Position numbers and translations under genes: made by a program. Positions 23,092 through 34,059 of a stretch of DNA of 64,000 bases are shown piece by piece. The notes beneath the pieces are model-generated. The model was not told where the DNA came from. It did not search any database and was given only the letters and a program-made list of their open reading frames with translations. The DNA lies in assembly GCA_026018925.1 (NCBI GenBank), contig JAKSZU010000007.1:101436860-101500859 (forward strand). Reading direction: 5' to 3'. Position 1 is the first letter of the stretch. Every line of letters starts with the position of its first letter. Source of the DNA: Tupaia tana (Eukaryota > Chordata > Mammalia > Scandentia > Tupaiidae).

Positions 23092-23250
23092 CTCAAATCC
23101 CAAGAGAATAGAAAAGTAGGAATTGTGGCGTGGCCATCCCCTCTGGGGAGTTATTTCTCCTTTTCTATCTCTCTGTCTCTCCAGTGAGGGCAGACGCCTT
23201 ATAGCAAAAATCTCTCTATTGAAAATAAAGTCACGAGCCAACATGAATAT
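22891..23250. repeat. 38-bp tandem duplication, second unit split by SINE-A
   Basis: TATTACTTCATTAAAGTCAT recurs at 22891 and 22929 (38-bp spacing). The second unit is interrupted at 22953 and resumes at 23227 with GAGCCAACATGAAT, matching GAGCCAGCATGAAT of unit 1. Confidence 0.8.
22953..23226 (+). mobile_element. SINE-A, long form, with internal (GT)n
   Basis: GGGACCAGCAGATACATAATGG head; target AAAGTCATGAGC/AAAGTCACGAGC. The GTGTGCGTGCGTG block of the family has become a GT run at 23056-23088. Confidence 0.92.
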
Positions 23251-23290
23251 TGCTTCCTTCAACTTTACGATTAGAATGCTCTTTGCTCTT

Positions 23291-23561
23291 TTTTTTTTTT
23301 TTTTTTTGGAGAGGTTTTTCGCTATAGGGTGCGTGCGCTTGCCAGACAGACAGAGAGAGACATAGAGACAGAAAGCGAGAAATCACCCCCCAGGGGGGAT
23401 GGCCACGCCGCAATCCCTTCTCCTCCATTCTCCTCTCGGGATCTTGGGCACGCACGCACATGCACCCGGCGTGAGTTGTAAGCCACCGGGTCCGAGACGC
23501 GAACCGCGGTCGACTACGTGGGAGTCCAGCGACATAGCCATTACGCTAACTGCTGGTTCCC
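23291..23561 (-). mobile_element. SINE-A, CATAGAG subfamily, very young
   Basis: Perfect 16-bp duplication AATGCTCTTTGCTCTT (23275-23290 and 23562-23577). Almost identical to the copy at 21326. Confidence 0.96.
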
Positions 23562-23714
23562 AATGCTCTTTGCTCTTGATGCCATGGTAACTTATGTGAA
23601 GACTTCTAATTGACAAAGAACACTTTTCCTAAAATAGATACTAACCAGAAACAGATCATCACGTTGGTTTACCAGAGGAAGTATTAGATGTGAATTCCCC
23701 CAAGTAGAAAGACA

Positions 23715-23950
23715 CTTAGAAGATAAAACTAAGTTCTGGGTTCTCCACGTCTAGCTATGTGACCTGGAATAAAGAACTTGATACTTTCAAAGTCTTAGTT
23801 TATCCACTAGACAACAAAGGCTATAATATGAGAAAAGCCACGAGTTTACTATGAAAGTTAATGAGATATTCCATGGCAAATGATTGGTGCAGTGCCTAGC
23901 ACATAGTAAATGCTTAATAAATGACATTACTATTACTATTGCTGTTATCA
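23715..23950 (+). mobile_element. MIR
   Basis: TTCTGGGTTCTCCACGTCTAGCTATGTGACC, CTTAGTTTATCC and GTGCCTAGCACATAGTAAATGCTTAATAAATG follow MIR order over nearly the full element. Confidence 0.85.
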
Positions 23951-24121
23951 GTTAAGCAAAAATTACCACATCAAATGTGCTTTTCACACTTAATCCTTGC
24001 AAACCACTGAAGCGGTGTTTGCAGGATGTGAGGTGAAAAAGAGTCAGTTCTCTCTAAAGCTTTATAATCAAAGTACTGTTGTTGAAAAGAATGTGGTAAT
24101 AAAAATATTAAAAAGTAGTTT

Positions 24122-24385
24122 GAGGGGCAAGCAGGGCATGGTGGTTAAAGTACTGGACTCCTACATGGTTAACTGTGGTTTGAGTCCTGGACCCAGTGCT
24201 TTGAAAATCTTGTTAGGCACATGTGTGTGCATATTCAAAATCCTAAGAGGAGAATGGAGAAGAGATTGTGGCATGGCCATCCTCCTGGGGGGGGGGGGGG
24301 GCTGATTTCTCACTTTCCCTCTCTGTGTCTCCGTCTCTATCTGGTGAGCACACATGCCCTATGTTAAAAAACTTTAAAAAAAATA
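24122..24385 (+). mobile_element. SINE-A, long form
   Basis: GGGGCAAGCAGGGCATGGTGG head, TTTGAGTCCTGG B box, an expanded G run (24288-24301) at the CCCCCTGGGGGG position, and CACATGCCCTATG. Confidence 0.88.
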
Positions 24386-24654
24386 AAAAAGGAAGTAATT
24401 CAAGAAGCATAGAGATTATTATGCAGTAGCACAAAATTTATGGCCCATGAATTGCCTTGGAACTGGTTGTTGTGGGCCTTGTGATGAAAGAAAAAGATAA
24501 TTTGTAGCTCAGAGTGATCATGGAGGATTTTAGAAAACATGTTGGGACTTGATCCGCCTATGAGGAGAGGAGAGAGATTTAGGCCAAAATGAAGGGGTAG
24601 GAAGTTCAGATAGGTGAAATCAATAGAAAAAAATTGCAGAGCTGGGAAAAGACA

Positions 24655-24850
24655 AAAACCTTTTATTTTAGAAAATTGCAAAACTAGTAAAAGGAATTCC
24701 GTATACGGTTCACCCAGTTTCCCCAAATTTTAATAACGTAAAAAGCCATAGCATAATGATCTGAACCAGGCAATGAATGCTGATGCAATTCCATTGACTA
24801 ATCTACAGACTTGATTGAAATTCCAATCGTCTCAGTAATATTCTCTCTTC
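24655..24850 (-). mobile_element. Probable L1M fragment
   Basis: TTTTAGAAAATTGCAAAACTAG, GAATTCCGTATACGGTTCACCCAG, GATGCAATTCCATTGACTAATCTACAGAC resemble the complement of an old L1M 3' region. Confidence 0.5.
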
Positions 24851-25475
24851 GTGGGAGAGGAGAGCCGTTCTGCTCTTTTCTCTTATTATTATTTTTTTTT
24901 AATTTTAAAATGATGACTCCTCCTTTGTACCTCTTCATGAAGTACAGCATGAATTTTTTAAAAAAATAAGAATACTTCACGGATTTGTGTCTTCCTCGTG
25001 CGGGGGCTGTGCTAACTTCTGTTTCATTCCAATTTTGGCCTTTGAGCTGCCGAGGTGAGCACGGCAAGGGTATTTATAGAAGTGTTTATAGGAGTGCTGT
25101 GGTTTCTACCGAAGCAGAGCAGATTTTCCTGAGAGTTGTTTTCATGTTCTATTGGCAGAGTAAGCATAAAAATTAGAGAGATAAACGAATAACTATAACT
25201 CAGAGGAAGTTAAACTTTGTCATGCCAAGGATAAAACATTTGGAAAATTTCAGTAAAGAGGGCTTATGGCACATTACCTCCTTATTACTGGAGATCTTTT
25301 CATATTTTTATTTTTCAAATTGCACAAACTATAGGCTTGGGTTTTCAAGACAACCATTGGATAGTAACAAAAACTCTGTTCTTACAAATGCAAAGCTTTG
25401 AAGACCTTCATCATTATTGTAAGTTTTGAGACTTTATTTTGGAACTCAAAAGCCAGAACTTTGAATATTTGTTTA
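24851..25475. other. Unassigned non-coding sequence
   Basis: No recognised gene or repeat. Confidence 0.5.
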
Positions 25476-25488
25476 CTGTGCTATTTTT

Positions 25489-25777
25489 TTCCTTTTTCTT
25501 TTTCTTTTTCTTTTTTTCTTTTTTCTTTTTATTTTTTTTGCTATAGGGCGCATGTGCTCGCCAGACAGACAGAGACAGAGAGACAGAAAGCTAGAAATCA
25601 CCCCCCAGGGGGGATGGCCACGCCACAATCCCTTCTCCTCCATTCTCCTATTGGGATCTTGGGCTCGCACGCACATGCGCCCAGCGTGAGTTTTAAGTCA
25701 CCAGGTCCAGAACTTGAACCGCGGTCGACTACATGGGAGTCCAGCGACATAGCCATTGTGCTAACTGCTGGTCCCTT
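25489..25777 (-). mobile_element. SINE-A, long form, full length
   Basis: Duplication CTGTGCTATTTTT at 25476-25488 and 25778-25790. The tail is a (CTTTTT)n-interrupted T run. Confidence 0.94.
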
Positions 25778-25898
25778 CTGTGCTATTTTTAAGTGCACCC
25801 ATAAACTACTGTTTGCTGCTGACAAAATGGAAACAAAACAAAACACAGTTAACATCTCATACTTTTTTTTGTTTGTTTTATTACAAATGCTATCTACT

Positions 25899-26156
25899 GT
25901 GACCAGCAGATGCCATATATTGCTGGACTCCCACATGGCTGACTGTGGTTCAAGTCTCGGACCTGGAGGCTTGAAACTCACACCGGGCATGTGTGTGTGC
26001 ATGCCCGAAATCCTGAGAGGAGCATGGGTGAGAAAGGATTGTGGTGTGGCCAACTCCTCTGGGGGGTGATTTCTCACTTTCTGTCTCTGTCTCTCCAGTG
26101 AGCACTCATGTCCTATAGCAAAAATCTTTCTCTTAAAAAAAAAAAAAAAGAAAGAA
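25899..26156 (+). mobile_element. SINE-A, long form
   Basis: GACCAGCAGATGCCATAT head (a small A-box deletion); target AAATGCTATCTACT/AAATGCTACCTACT. Confidence 0.92.
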
Positions 26157-26318
26157 AAATGCTACCTACTTATGAGGATCAGAACATCTAAATAAAATTT
26201 AATAAAAGATAAGATACAATACTAGCTGGTATTTAATGCAAGCAATAACTTTTCATATACAAAATCAGGTATACCTCTATTAATGATCAATTTTCCTGAG
26301 GGGGAGAATATTTGAAGA

Positions 26319-26564
26319 GTTTTTTTTTTCTTTCCTCTTTTTACTATGTGTGCTCCCCAGAGAGGAACAGAGACAGGAAAATGGGAAATCACCTCTGGGG
26401 GACAGCCACGCCAGGATCTCTTTTACCTCATTCTCCTCTTGAGAATTTGGGCATGTATATGTACACGCCCGGCACGATTTTCATGCCACCACATCTGGGA
26501 CTCAAACCACAGTCTGCCATGTGAGAGTCCAGTGCTCTAACTGTCCCATCATGTGCTGGCCTTC
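26319..26564 (-). mobile_element. SINE-A, diverged
   Basis: TGTGTGCTCCCCAGAGAGG, CACGCCCGGCACGATTTTCATGCC and CATCATGTGCTGGCC. Confidence 0.82.
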
Positions 26565-26577
26565 ACTATCACTTTAT

Positions 26578-26812
26578 AAAGAAAAAGTTTATTTCTTTCG
26601 TGAGCAAGAGAAACTGAGAGTGCGAGAGAGACAGAGCAGCCCAGCACGCTCTTGATGTTGTACTCCACCTTCAGCCCCAGCCAGGCAAGGTCACGGGCGC
26701 CTGCATGCCCGGCACACTTAGGGAGTTCTGCAGACCTGAACTGGGAACCTTTCTGTGTGCAATTGCCTCTCAGAACATAGCGTTTTACTGCCGTATCACC
26801 ATCTGGGCCCAG
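26578..26812 (-). mobile_element. SINE-B, near full length
   Basis: AAGTTTATTTCTTTCGTGAGCAAG, CACCTTCAGCCCCAGCC, GCCCGGCACACTTAGGG, GAACTGGGAACC and CATCTGGGCCC. Confidence 0.75.
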
Positions 26813-26989
26813 GAAGACTAATATTTTTGCAAAGGTTTATGTGCCACGCTAGAGGCTAGGAGGAGTTGGTGAAGACACGTTAGTAGTCACCTTTGGTTTA
26901 CAGTATGAGCAACCTCAGGAAGAGATGTTTCCATCTTTCAGGAGAAAGCTGTAGTAATTTAGGCAAGAATGAGGACAGCTTCATGACAC

Positions 26990-27880
26990 ATTTAAAGGAG
27001 AATGGACAGAACTTGGTTACTAGTACAAACTAGTCCTAACTAGTAACCAAGTTAGTCCACATTAGTAACTGACTTGGTTACTAGTCCCAGCTCTCACTGA
27101 CCTGCTACCATCGGCACCTCCTGTGCCAAGTAGACCGTCATCTTCACCTGCTCTACTTCGGGGTGGCTGCTCTGGAAGAGGCAATGACCTAAGGGACACA
27201 GACTTTGGGTCAGGTTGACCTGGACATCCACAGCAAGATGTGGGCAAATCATCACATTTCTACACGACCGGCCGCCTCTAGAAGTGGATCCCACTTGTAG
27301 CAAGAGAACATCTATGAAGCAATGGAGGAGATGCAGACCAAATGCAGGAAGAATTTGACCTGCTCTGGGATCAGATTTCTGGGCTTGTTGTACTAACTGC
27401 AAGGGCAACTATCTCTTCACCTGACAAGGTACGATGCGATTCACAATGCTCTTGATCTTACTTGAAAAGTTAAACTCAAGCGTAACACAAACAGCATCAC
27501 ATTAAGTATCTGATTTATATAATGTAGGAAATGGATGCTGACACTTTATTTTTCTTCTTTCATCTAAGATAATTATAGAAAAACATGGTTAATATCTCAT
27601 ACTTTTCTACGTGAGAAAAAAACTAGGAATATTACAACAATGAACCTGGTCCTAACTAGTAGCCAACTTGGTCCTAACTAGCAAGCTACCTAGTTACTAG
27701 TCCTAACTAGCAACCAAGTTGGTCCTAATTAATAACTGACTTGGTTTCTACTTCTAATTAGTAATCAAGCTGATCCTAAGTAGTAACCAACCTGGTTACT
27801 AGTTGGTCCCAAGAAGTAACCCATTTGGTCCTTACTATTAATAGTTAGGACTAATTACCAAGTTAAGACTATCAAGTCTT
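26990..27880. repeat. Degenerate minisatellite in two blocks
   Basis: Blocks at about 27010-27090 and 27640-27870 are made of imperfect units around CCTAACTAGTAACCAAGTTGG (about 22 bp), each containing the self-complementary core ACTAGT. The 27095-27640 interval is different sequence. Confidence 0.8.
27091..27640. other. Non-repetitive insert between the minisatellite blocks
   Basis: Unique, less AT-rich sequence. A 104-aa minus-strand ORF (27094-27408) and fragmented plus-strand frames are open, but I recognise no protein; a decayed processed pseudogene is possible. Confidence 0.4.
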
Positions 27881-28002
27881 ACTAACAGGTCATGGGGATC
27901 GAGGAGAGAAAGGAGTCTTAGGTGACTTCCAGGGTCTTCCTAAGGTGACTTACCAGGCAGCATCCTTTATTTAGCTGATTCTTCTATGTTAAGCCTATTT
28001 TA

Positions 28003-28275
28003 TTTTATCTTATTTTTTATTTTTGGAGAATTTTTTTTTGCTATAGGGCACATGCACTTGCCAGACAGACAGAGACAGAGAGACAGAAAGCGAGAAATCA
28101 CCCCCCAGGGGGGATGACCACGCAGCAATCCCTTCTCCTCCATTCTCCTCTCGGGATCTTGGGCACGCACGCACACGTGCCTGGCGTGAGTTTTAAGCCA
28201 CTGGGTCCGGGACACGAACCGCGGTCAACTACGTGGGAGTCCAGCGACATAGCCATAATGCTAACTGCTGGTCCC
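28003..28275 (-). mobile_element. SINE-A, long form
   Basis: Target AAGCCTATTTTA (27991-28002) and AAGTCTATTTTA (28276-28287). Body complete with CCCCCCAGGGGGGATG. Confidence 0.94.
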
Positions 28276-28519
28276 AAGTCTATTTTAATCTTGCTTTTTG
28301 GGCTCTCTAATAGGTCCTAGGTATACAAAAGTAACTGAGAGTTTAATGAAAGGGACAGAAAAGTTGACGTACAATAATACCATAGCTCCTAAGTGGTACC
28401 ATCCACTCTGACAAAGAATACAGGAGACAGAGAAAGGGGAGGTGGGCAGTGAGGAAAACGACAGAATAAGGTCTAGATACAAAACCGAGAGGCAGCGAGG
28501 ACTGCAGGAGCCAGAGCTG

Positions 28520-28700
28520 ACCTTGGAGGCAGAGAGACCTGGGCTCGAATTGCTGCCTGGCTGTCTCGCTTGGCTTCTAACTTCAGAGAAGTGGCTCCTT
28601 CATCGTCTGAACAGCGGAGCTCAGATCTCCGGCCTTGCAGAGTCACTGAGGGTGAGTCGTGATAATATGTCACACATCGGCACAATGGCCAAAAGGGAGT
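28520..28700 (+). mobile_element. MIR fragment
   Basis: GAGACCTGGGCTCGAATTGCTGCCTGGCTGTCTCGC, CTTCAGAGAAGTGGCTCCTTCATCG resemble the MIR core and downstream part. Confidence 0.6.
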
Positions 28701-28779
28701 CCGTAAGCAGTGGTTCGTTCTGATGTGATAGTCACTCGGCAGGCCTGGAGTTAGGTGAGCAATTTGGGCTGGTGGAACA

Positions 28780-28852
28780 TACTGGGCGTCAGAACGGCAG
28801 GACACGTTTTTGCATAGAAAAACATGTCATGACTTTTCTTACAACCCAATAG
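28780..28852. mobile_element. Palindromic MITE, copy 3
   Basis: Left arm TACTGGGCGTCAGAACGGCAGG is diverged; centre ACACGTTTTTGCATAGAAAA; right arm GTCATGACTTTTCTTACAAC then CCAATAG. Confidence 0.8.
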
Positions 28853-29092
28853 GTGGTTGGTGAGATTTCCGTGGGGAAGATACTACTCTGGACAAGCCTA
28901 GTGAGCAAAGATGACCCGTGACCCGTTCCGAACAACGTCCCGTGATCTGAACAGTTATTCATTTCAGTGTTACCCTGAATGGTTTCCTTGACTGTGGGTG
29001 ATGGTAGTATTTTTTTGTCCAAATTAGGCCATGCTTTTTTTTTTTTTAACCCTTAGAATGCACACATCAATACTGCTTGCATATTGCGTAGA

Positions 29093-29290
29093 AGAAATTT
29101 CTAATTTGTTTTCCTTGAAAAGGTTTTTAGCTTCTTTGATTAGATTTATTCCTAAGTGTCTTATACCTTTTGTGGTTATGGTAAATGCAATAACTTTTTT
29201 CAGTTCTATCTCAGTCTGCCTGTTGTTCGTATATAGAAATGCTATAGATTTCTGTATGTTGATTTTGTATGCTGCGACTACCAGAGAAGT
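29093..29290 (-). mobile_element. L1, inverted 5' segment (ORF2)
   Basis: Minus-strand translation contains INIQKSIAFLYTNNRQTE and FTITTKGIRHLGINLIKEAK, typical of the reverse-transcriptase region of L1 ORF2. It ends at a KEN motif that is repeated at the start of the direct segment. Confidence 0.85.
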
Positions 29291-31085
29291 TAAACAGTCC
29301 CACAAGGAAAACTATGAGAAGTTAAAAAAAGAAATTGAAAGTGACACAAAAGAGTGAGAGGACATCTGATGTTCCTGGATTGGAAGAATTAATATAATCA
29401 AAATGGCAATTCTACCCAAATTAATCTACATCTTTAATGCAATGCCAATCAAAGTACCAGACACATTCTTCACAGATCTAGAAAAGATAATCATAAAATT
29501 TGTCTAGAATCATAAAAGACCCCTTATTGCCAAAGAAATTCTGCACAAGAAGAGTGGAGTGAGTGGCATCTTACTCCCTAACCCAAAACTATACTACAAA
29601 GCTGTAGTAATCAAAACAGCATGGTACTGGCACAGAAACAGACATGTGGACCAATGGAACAGGATAGAGTCCCCAAAAATAAATTCCCAAACATACAGTC
29701 AACTGATTTTTGACAAGGGGTACCAAGCCAGTTGGAAAAGGAAAACCTCTTCAGCAAATGGTGCTGGAAAAACTGGATTTCCACCTGTAGAAAGATGAAT
29801 CTGAACCCCTATCTCTCACCTTTGACAAAAATCAAGTCAAGGTGGATCAAAGATCTAAATCTAAGACCTCAAACTATAAAACTGCTCCTGGAAAACACTG
29901 AGAAACTCCAGGAGACATTTGGGTAGGCAAAGTCTTCTTAAATAAGACCCCCAAAGTGCAGTCAATAATCCCCAAAATAGACAAGTGGGATTACATCAGA
30001 CTAAGAAGTTTCTGCATGGCAAAAGACACAGTAATTAGTGTGAATCAACAGCCCTTCAAATGGGAAAATATTTTTGTAAACTAATTGTCAGAAAAGAGAC
30101 TGATAGCCAGAATATACAGAAACTCAAGCAGTTGTTCCAAAAAAAGATGATCAACCCTATTAAAAGATGGGAGAATGAGTTGAAAAAAACACACTCTCTA
30201 AAGAGGACATATGGATAGCCAAATGGCATATGAAAAAATGCTCAACATCCCTCATTGTAAAGGAAATGCAGATCAAAACAACAATGAGATACCAACTACC
30301 CCCAGTCATAATGACTAAGATTAAAAAAAAAAATGGTAAGTGCTGGTGCAGGTGTGGTGAAAGGGGAACTCTCTTACACCGCTGCTGGGAATGTAAATTG
30401 ATCCAGCCACTGTGGAGAACAATTTGGAGATTCCTCAGAAATCTACAAATAGAACTACCATATAATCCAGCAATCCCACTCCTTGGTATCTACCCAAAGG
30501 ACAGAAGAATTCTTAATCGGAAAAGTGCTTCCAAATCAATATTTATTACAGTACTATTCACAATTGCTTAGACATGGAACCAACCCAAATGCCCACGAAC
30601 AGATGAATGGTTTGAAAAACTGTGGCACATTTACTCTATGGAATACTATTCAGCCATAAAAAAACAACAGAACTCTGGCTTTTGACAGAAAGTGGAAGAA
30701 TATGGAAGATTTACTGCTGAGTGAAGCAAGCCAGGCTATGAAGGAAAGACATTGCATGTCCCTACTTACTATATACTGAATGTTCACACTCTGTGACTGA
30801 AACTGATTGACTAAAGGATATAGAAACACAGTAAATGGATGTAAATACTAGATATAATGTGTGTGAAAGAGTAGAGTCTGAGGAAGGACATTTAGAAGAA
30901 AAATAGAGTGACAAAGCATTAATGGGACAAAGAAATGTGGTATTATCTGTTGAAGATATTTTTATAGTTTTATCAACTGGACTAGGGAGAAATGTTCACA
31001 TGTTGAAATATTCAATTTGTAAGCTAAATAATATGATTGAATGTAAGAGAGAAAATGAAATTAAAAAATGTTAAAAATAGTTTCG
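29291..31085 (+). mobile_element. L1, direct segment: ORF2 C-terminal part and 3' UTR
   Basis: Translated segments include [39 protein letters not shown], then [21 protein letters not shown] and the Cys/His-bearing [20 protein letters not shown] of the ORF2 C-terminus, and WHIYSMEYYSAIKK. Broken by several stops and frameshifts (non-functional). The 3' UTR from about 30720 matches the element at 1-380. Confidence 0.95.
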
Positions 31086-31309
31086 TAGAATTCAAAAGTG
31101 AAAAAGAAAAGGAATTTCTAACTTGTATAGCTTTAGTTGATGACTGCAAGCAGCTCCATGATGTCATTTGAGTGATGACAATAGCTGTTTTCAGATTTAT
31201 CAAGAAGAGTGATCATTAGTCACAGCGATCCCTCAAAGTCAGAGGTTGACCTTTGGGCATGTGACTGGAAAAAAAAGGGGGGGGAATTAAAGCAAAATCT
31301 TATTTGATT

Positions 31310-31535
31310 TATGGAAGACGGTAGATGTTGGAGTCAGAAAATCCTTCGCTTTGGTCTTGGCTTGGCTTCTTAGCCCCTTGTTTGGATTTGATGAGTCATT
31401 AATCTCTCTGAAGCTCAGTTCTCAAGGTTCGAATGTAGTTAATAATAACTTATTCACTCATGTATTATGAGACTCCAATGGGATAAGAAAAACAAAAGGA
31501 TGTCAAAGTGCCTGACACTTTGTAGCTTCCAAGGC
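31310..31535 (+). mobile_element. MIR
   Basis: GTTGGAGTCAGAAAATCC, GATGAGTCATTAATCTCTCTGAAGCTCAG and CAAAGTGCCTGACAC in MIR order. Confidence 0.6.
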
Positions 31536-32495
31536 TTTCCTGAAAGCGGAGCCTCAAAATCTTATTTTTCTCTGTCTTTCTTCTCAAAAAATCAGCATAT
31601 ACGACACATTTCACTGAAGCTTTAAGCTAATAATAACATTCCTTTGTGGTGTCCATTTATATCATTCTAGATACAAACTGCCAAACTGAGACATTAAAAT
31701 TGTGTGAGCATCTACACTCCAAATTTAGCTGTAGTTGCTTGGGATGTAACTTGCGTGTGAGTCACTGAGTCTGAGGTGCCTTCACAGCGTTACAGCATGG
31801 AACAGACTATATTTACCTTAGCTGGCTTTGATTGACTATTCTCACTATTCGCCTGTTAGGGAAAACTCAGTAATAAGGGCTGCCAGAGAAACACATTGAA
31901 TAATAATATAGTGTCTAATAATATAGCAAAATGCATTATTAATTAGAAGCAGCAGGATGAGCAGAAATCCTGTCAAGAAGTCAAATTATCCTGGAGATTT
32001 TCCCACCTCTTTCTGTACACCCTTCCTTTTAAGGTATAAGTTTCAATGTGAGTCTCTGTGTAGATCTGGCCGATAAGCTTCTTGTATGGATTTTCCTTTC
32101 CTTATTAAGAGTGGAGGTTCTCCAGTGGAGGCTCTCTATCATTGTAGCCATTGCTGTTTACCACCACCCACTCCGCACTGTGCTTGTGTATTCATCTCTC
32201 GTCCCTTCCTCCTAATGTCTGAGCACAGCGGGGATTCGAACCATAGTTTGTTTTCCTGCTTCAACTAGGCCAACATATCGTACATACTCGGTAGTTAAGG
32301 AAATGCTAATAAAATGGTAAGTCGGTTTGATCTTAATAAATGGAAACATGGACCTGGGAACACCGCTGCCTCCTGAGGCTGGAACTCCCCTTGGTTTGCT
32401 ATACTTCCCCTTCTGTGTCCCCTTATTTCGTTTTGTTTTTCTCTTTAACTATTGCTTTTTATCTATTTTGAGTCTCATAGCCACTATTTTCTTTT
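31536..32495. other. Unassigned non-coding sequence
   Basis: No gene recognised. 32105-32270 (TCTCCAGTGGAGGC ... GGGGATTCGAACCATAG) could be a very diverged SINE on the minus strand. Confidence 0.4.
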
Positions 32496-32504
32496 CTTAC
32501 CCTT

Positions 32505-32766
32505 TTTCTTTTGTTTTAGGGTTTTGCCATAGGGTGTATGTGCTACCTGGAGGGACAGAGATAGACAGTGAGAGGGAAAGTGAGATGGTCCCCTCCCCCC
32601 TTGGGGGAGGCCGTGTCATAATCCATCCTTCTCCACCCTCCTCCTAGGATTTGGGGCATGTGTGCACATGCACCCAGTGTGAGTTTCAAGCTGCTGGATC
32701 TGGGGCTCAAGCTGTGTTGGCCATGTGGGAGTCCAGTGCCTTAACCACTTCATCACCTGCTGATCC
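32505..32766 (-). mobile_element. SINE-A, long form, older
   Basis: GGGTTTTGCCATAGGGTGTATG, CCCTCCCCCCTTGGGGGAGG, CACATGCACCCAGTGTGAG, ATCACCTGCTGATCC. Its head forms the target of the next SINE. Confidence 0.87.
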
Positions 32767-32777
32767 TACTACTTTCT

Positions 32778-33050
32778 TTCTTTTTTTTTTTTTTTTGGAG
32801 AGGTTTTTTGCTATAGGGCGCGTGCGCTCGCCAGACAGACAGAGAGAGACATAGAGACAGAAAGCGAGAAATCACCCCCCAGGGGGGATGGTCACGCCGC
32901 AATCCCTTCTCCTCCATTCTCCTCTCGGGATCTTGGGCACGCATGCACACGCGCCCGGCGTGAGTTGTAAGCCACCGGGTCCGGGACACGAACCGCGGTC
33001 GACTACATGAGAGTCCAGCGACATAGCCATTACGCTAACTGCTGGCTCCC
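32778..33050 (-). mobile_element. SINE-A, CATAGAG subfamily, very young
   Basis: Perfect 17-bp duplication TGATCCTACTACTTTCT (32761-32777 and 33051-33067) spanning the head end of the previous SINE. CpG-rich; GACATAGAGACAG present; head complement CTGGCTCCC. Confidence 0.95.
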
Positions 33051-33394
33051 TGATCCTACTACTTTCTAAAACCCTGGGCTCTCTTTTAATAATTCTCCTT
33101 TCTGCCTGACAGCTGCTGTGGTTTGGACTCCACCTCCATTCACTCACTCATTCACGCAGCACCCCTGCAGGCCAGGTGCTATCATCACCCTGATACCAGA
33201 GTTTGTGCTCAATGATCTCACCCACCACACACTCCCTGGCCCATGTAGCATCAAAGGCCCTGCCTCATGGGTCTCACTACCCTTCTTCTCTGTACATAAC
33301 CATGATAAAAATGCATCCCTAACATAATTATTCAAGGCTCAGGTAAAATAATAATAATAATATTAAAAGTTTAGGGGGATAATGCTCCAAAGAA

Positions 33395-33960
33395 ATCACT
33401 GGTTTACAAAATGTCACAATGTGGAAGATGACACCCAGAGCGGCAGACCATTCACATCAATTTGTGAGGATGAGACTGATCTTGCTCATGCTCTAATTGT
33501 TAGGACTGACGATGAACAGCAGAAACAAGTGGTTCAGCTTTCACAGCTTTGACTGAAAACCCAGGTCAGCTCCAGAGAAGAGCAGTGCTTTCCATGGAAA
33601 TTTTAAACAAAGTCAAGATCCTAAAGCATTTTTTCATAGAATTGTAAGAAGAGACGAAACACAACTTTACCAGTATGATGCTGAAGACAAAGTACAATCA
33701 AAGCAATGGCTTCTCGGAGGTGGAAGTGGTCTGATGAAGTGAAAGATCAGTCATGAGCAAAGGTCACGGCCACAGTGTTTTTGGCATCTCCTAATCTCAG
33801 AAAATCTTTAAAGGTCACTATTTTACTTCAGATAATAATGCAAACAAGACTGCATTGATACAGTTAAATTTCCAAGACCCTTGGTTCTTTGGGGATGATG
33901 TTTATTGCTTACAAGTGTGCCTTGAAATTTATGGTGCTTATGCTGAAAAATAAATTTTAT
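33395..33960 (+). mobile_element. Mariner-family transposase relic
   Basis: Broken plus-strand frames carry NVEDDTQSGRPFTSI (linker after the DNA-binding domain) and, further on, RRDETQLYQYDAEDKVQSKQW followed by KVKDQS-AKVTATVF. This is the order of the catalytic 'GDET' region of a mariner transposase. Several stops and frameshifts; the 3' part is AT-rich. Terminal repeats were not identified. Confidence 0.65.
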
Positions 33961-34059
33961 ATTTTTATGTTTATTTTTAATTTCCTTTCTCCATGACGTT
34001 TGGAAGGCCCCTTGTATTTCCGAACTTTCTGTTTTTTCCATTGTGCTTTATCTGTTTCG

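Noticed and set aside
25398-26069. 223-aa ORF
   Set aside because: It runs through two SINE-A copies in opposite orientations with a short unique spacer; chance open frame.
26990-27880. CRISPR-like array
   Set aside because: Units are contiguous and diverged with no unique spacers, and the genome is mammalian; it is a minisatellite.
30230-30571. 113-aa ORF as a host gene
   Set aside because: It is the C-terminal part of L1 ORF2, with stops and frameshifts on both sides.
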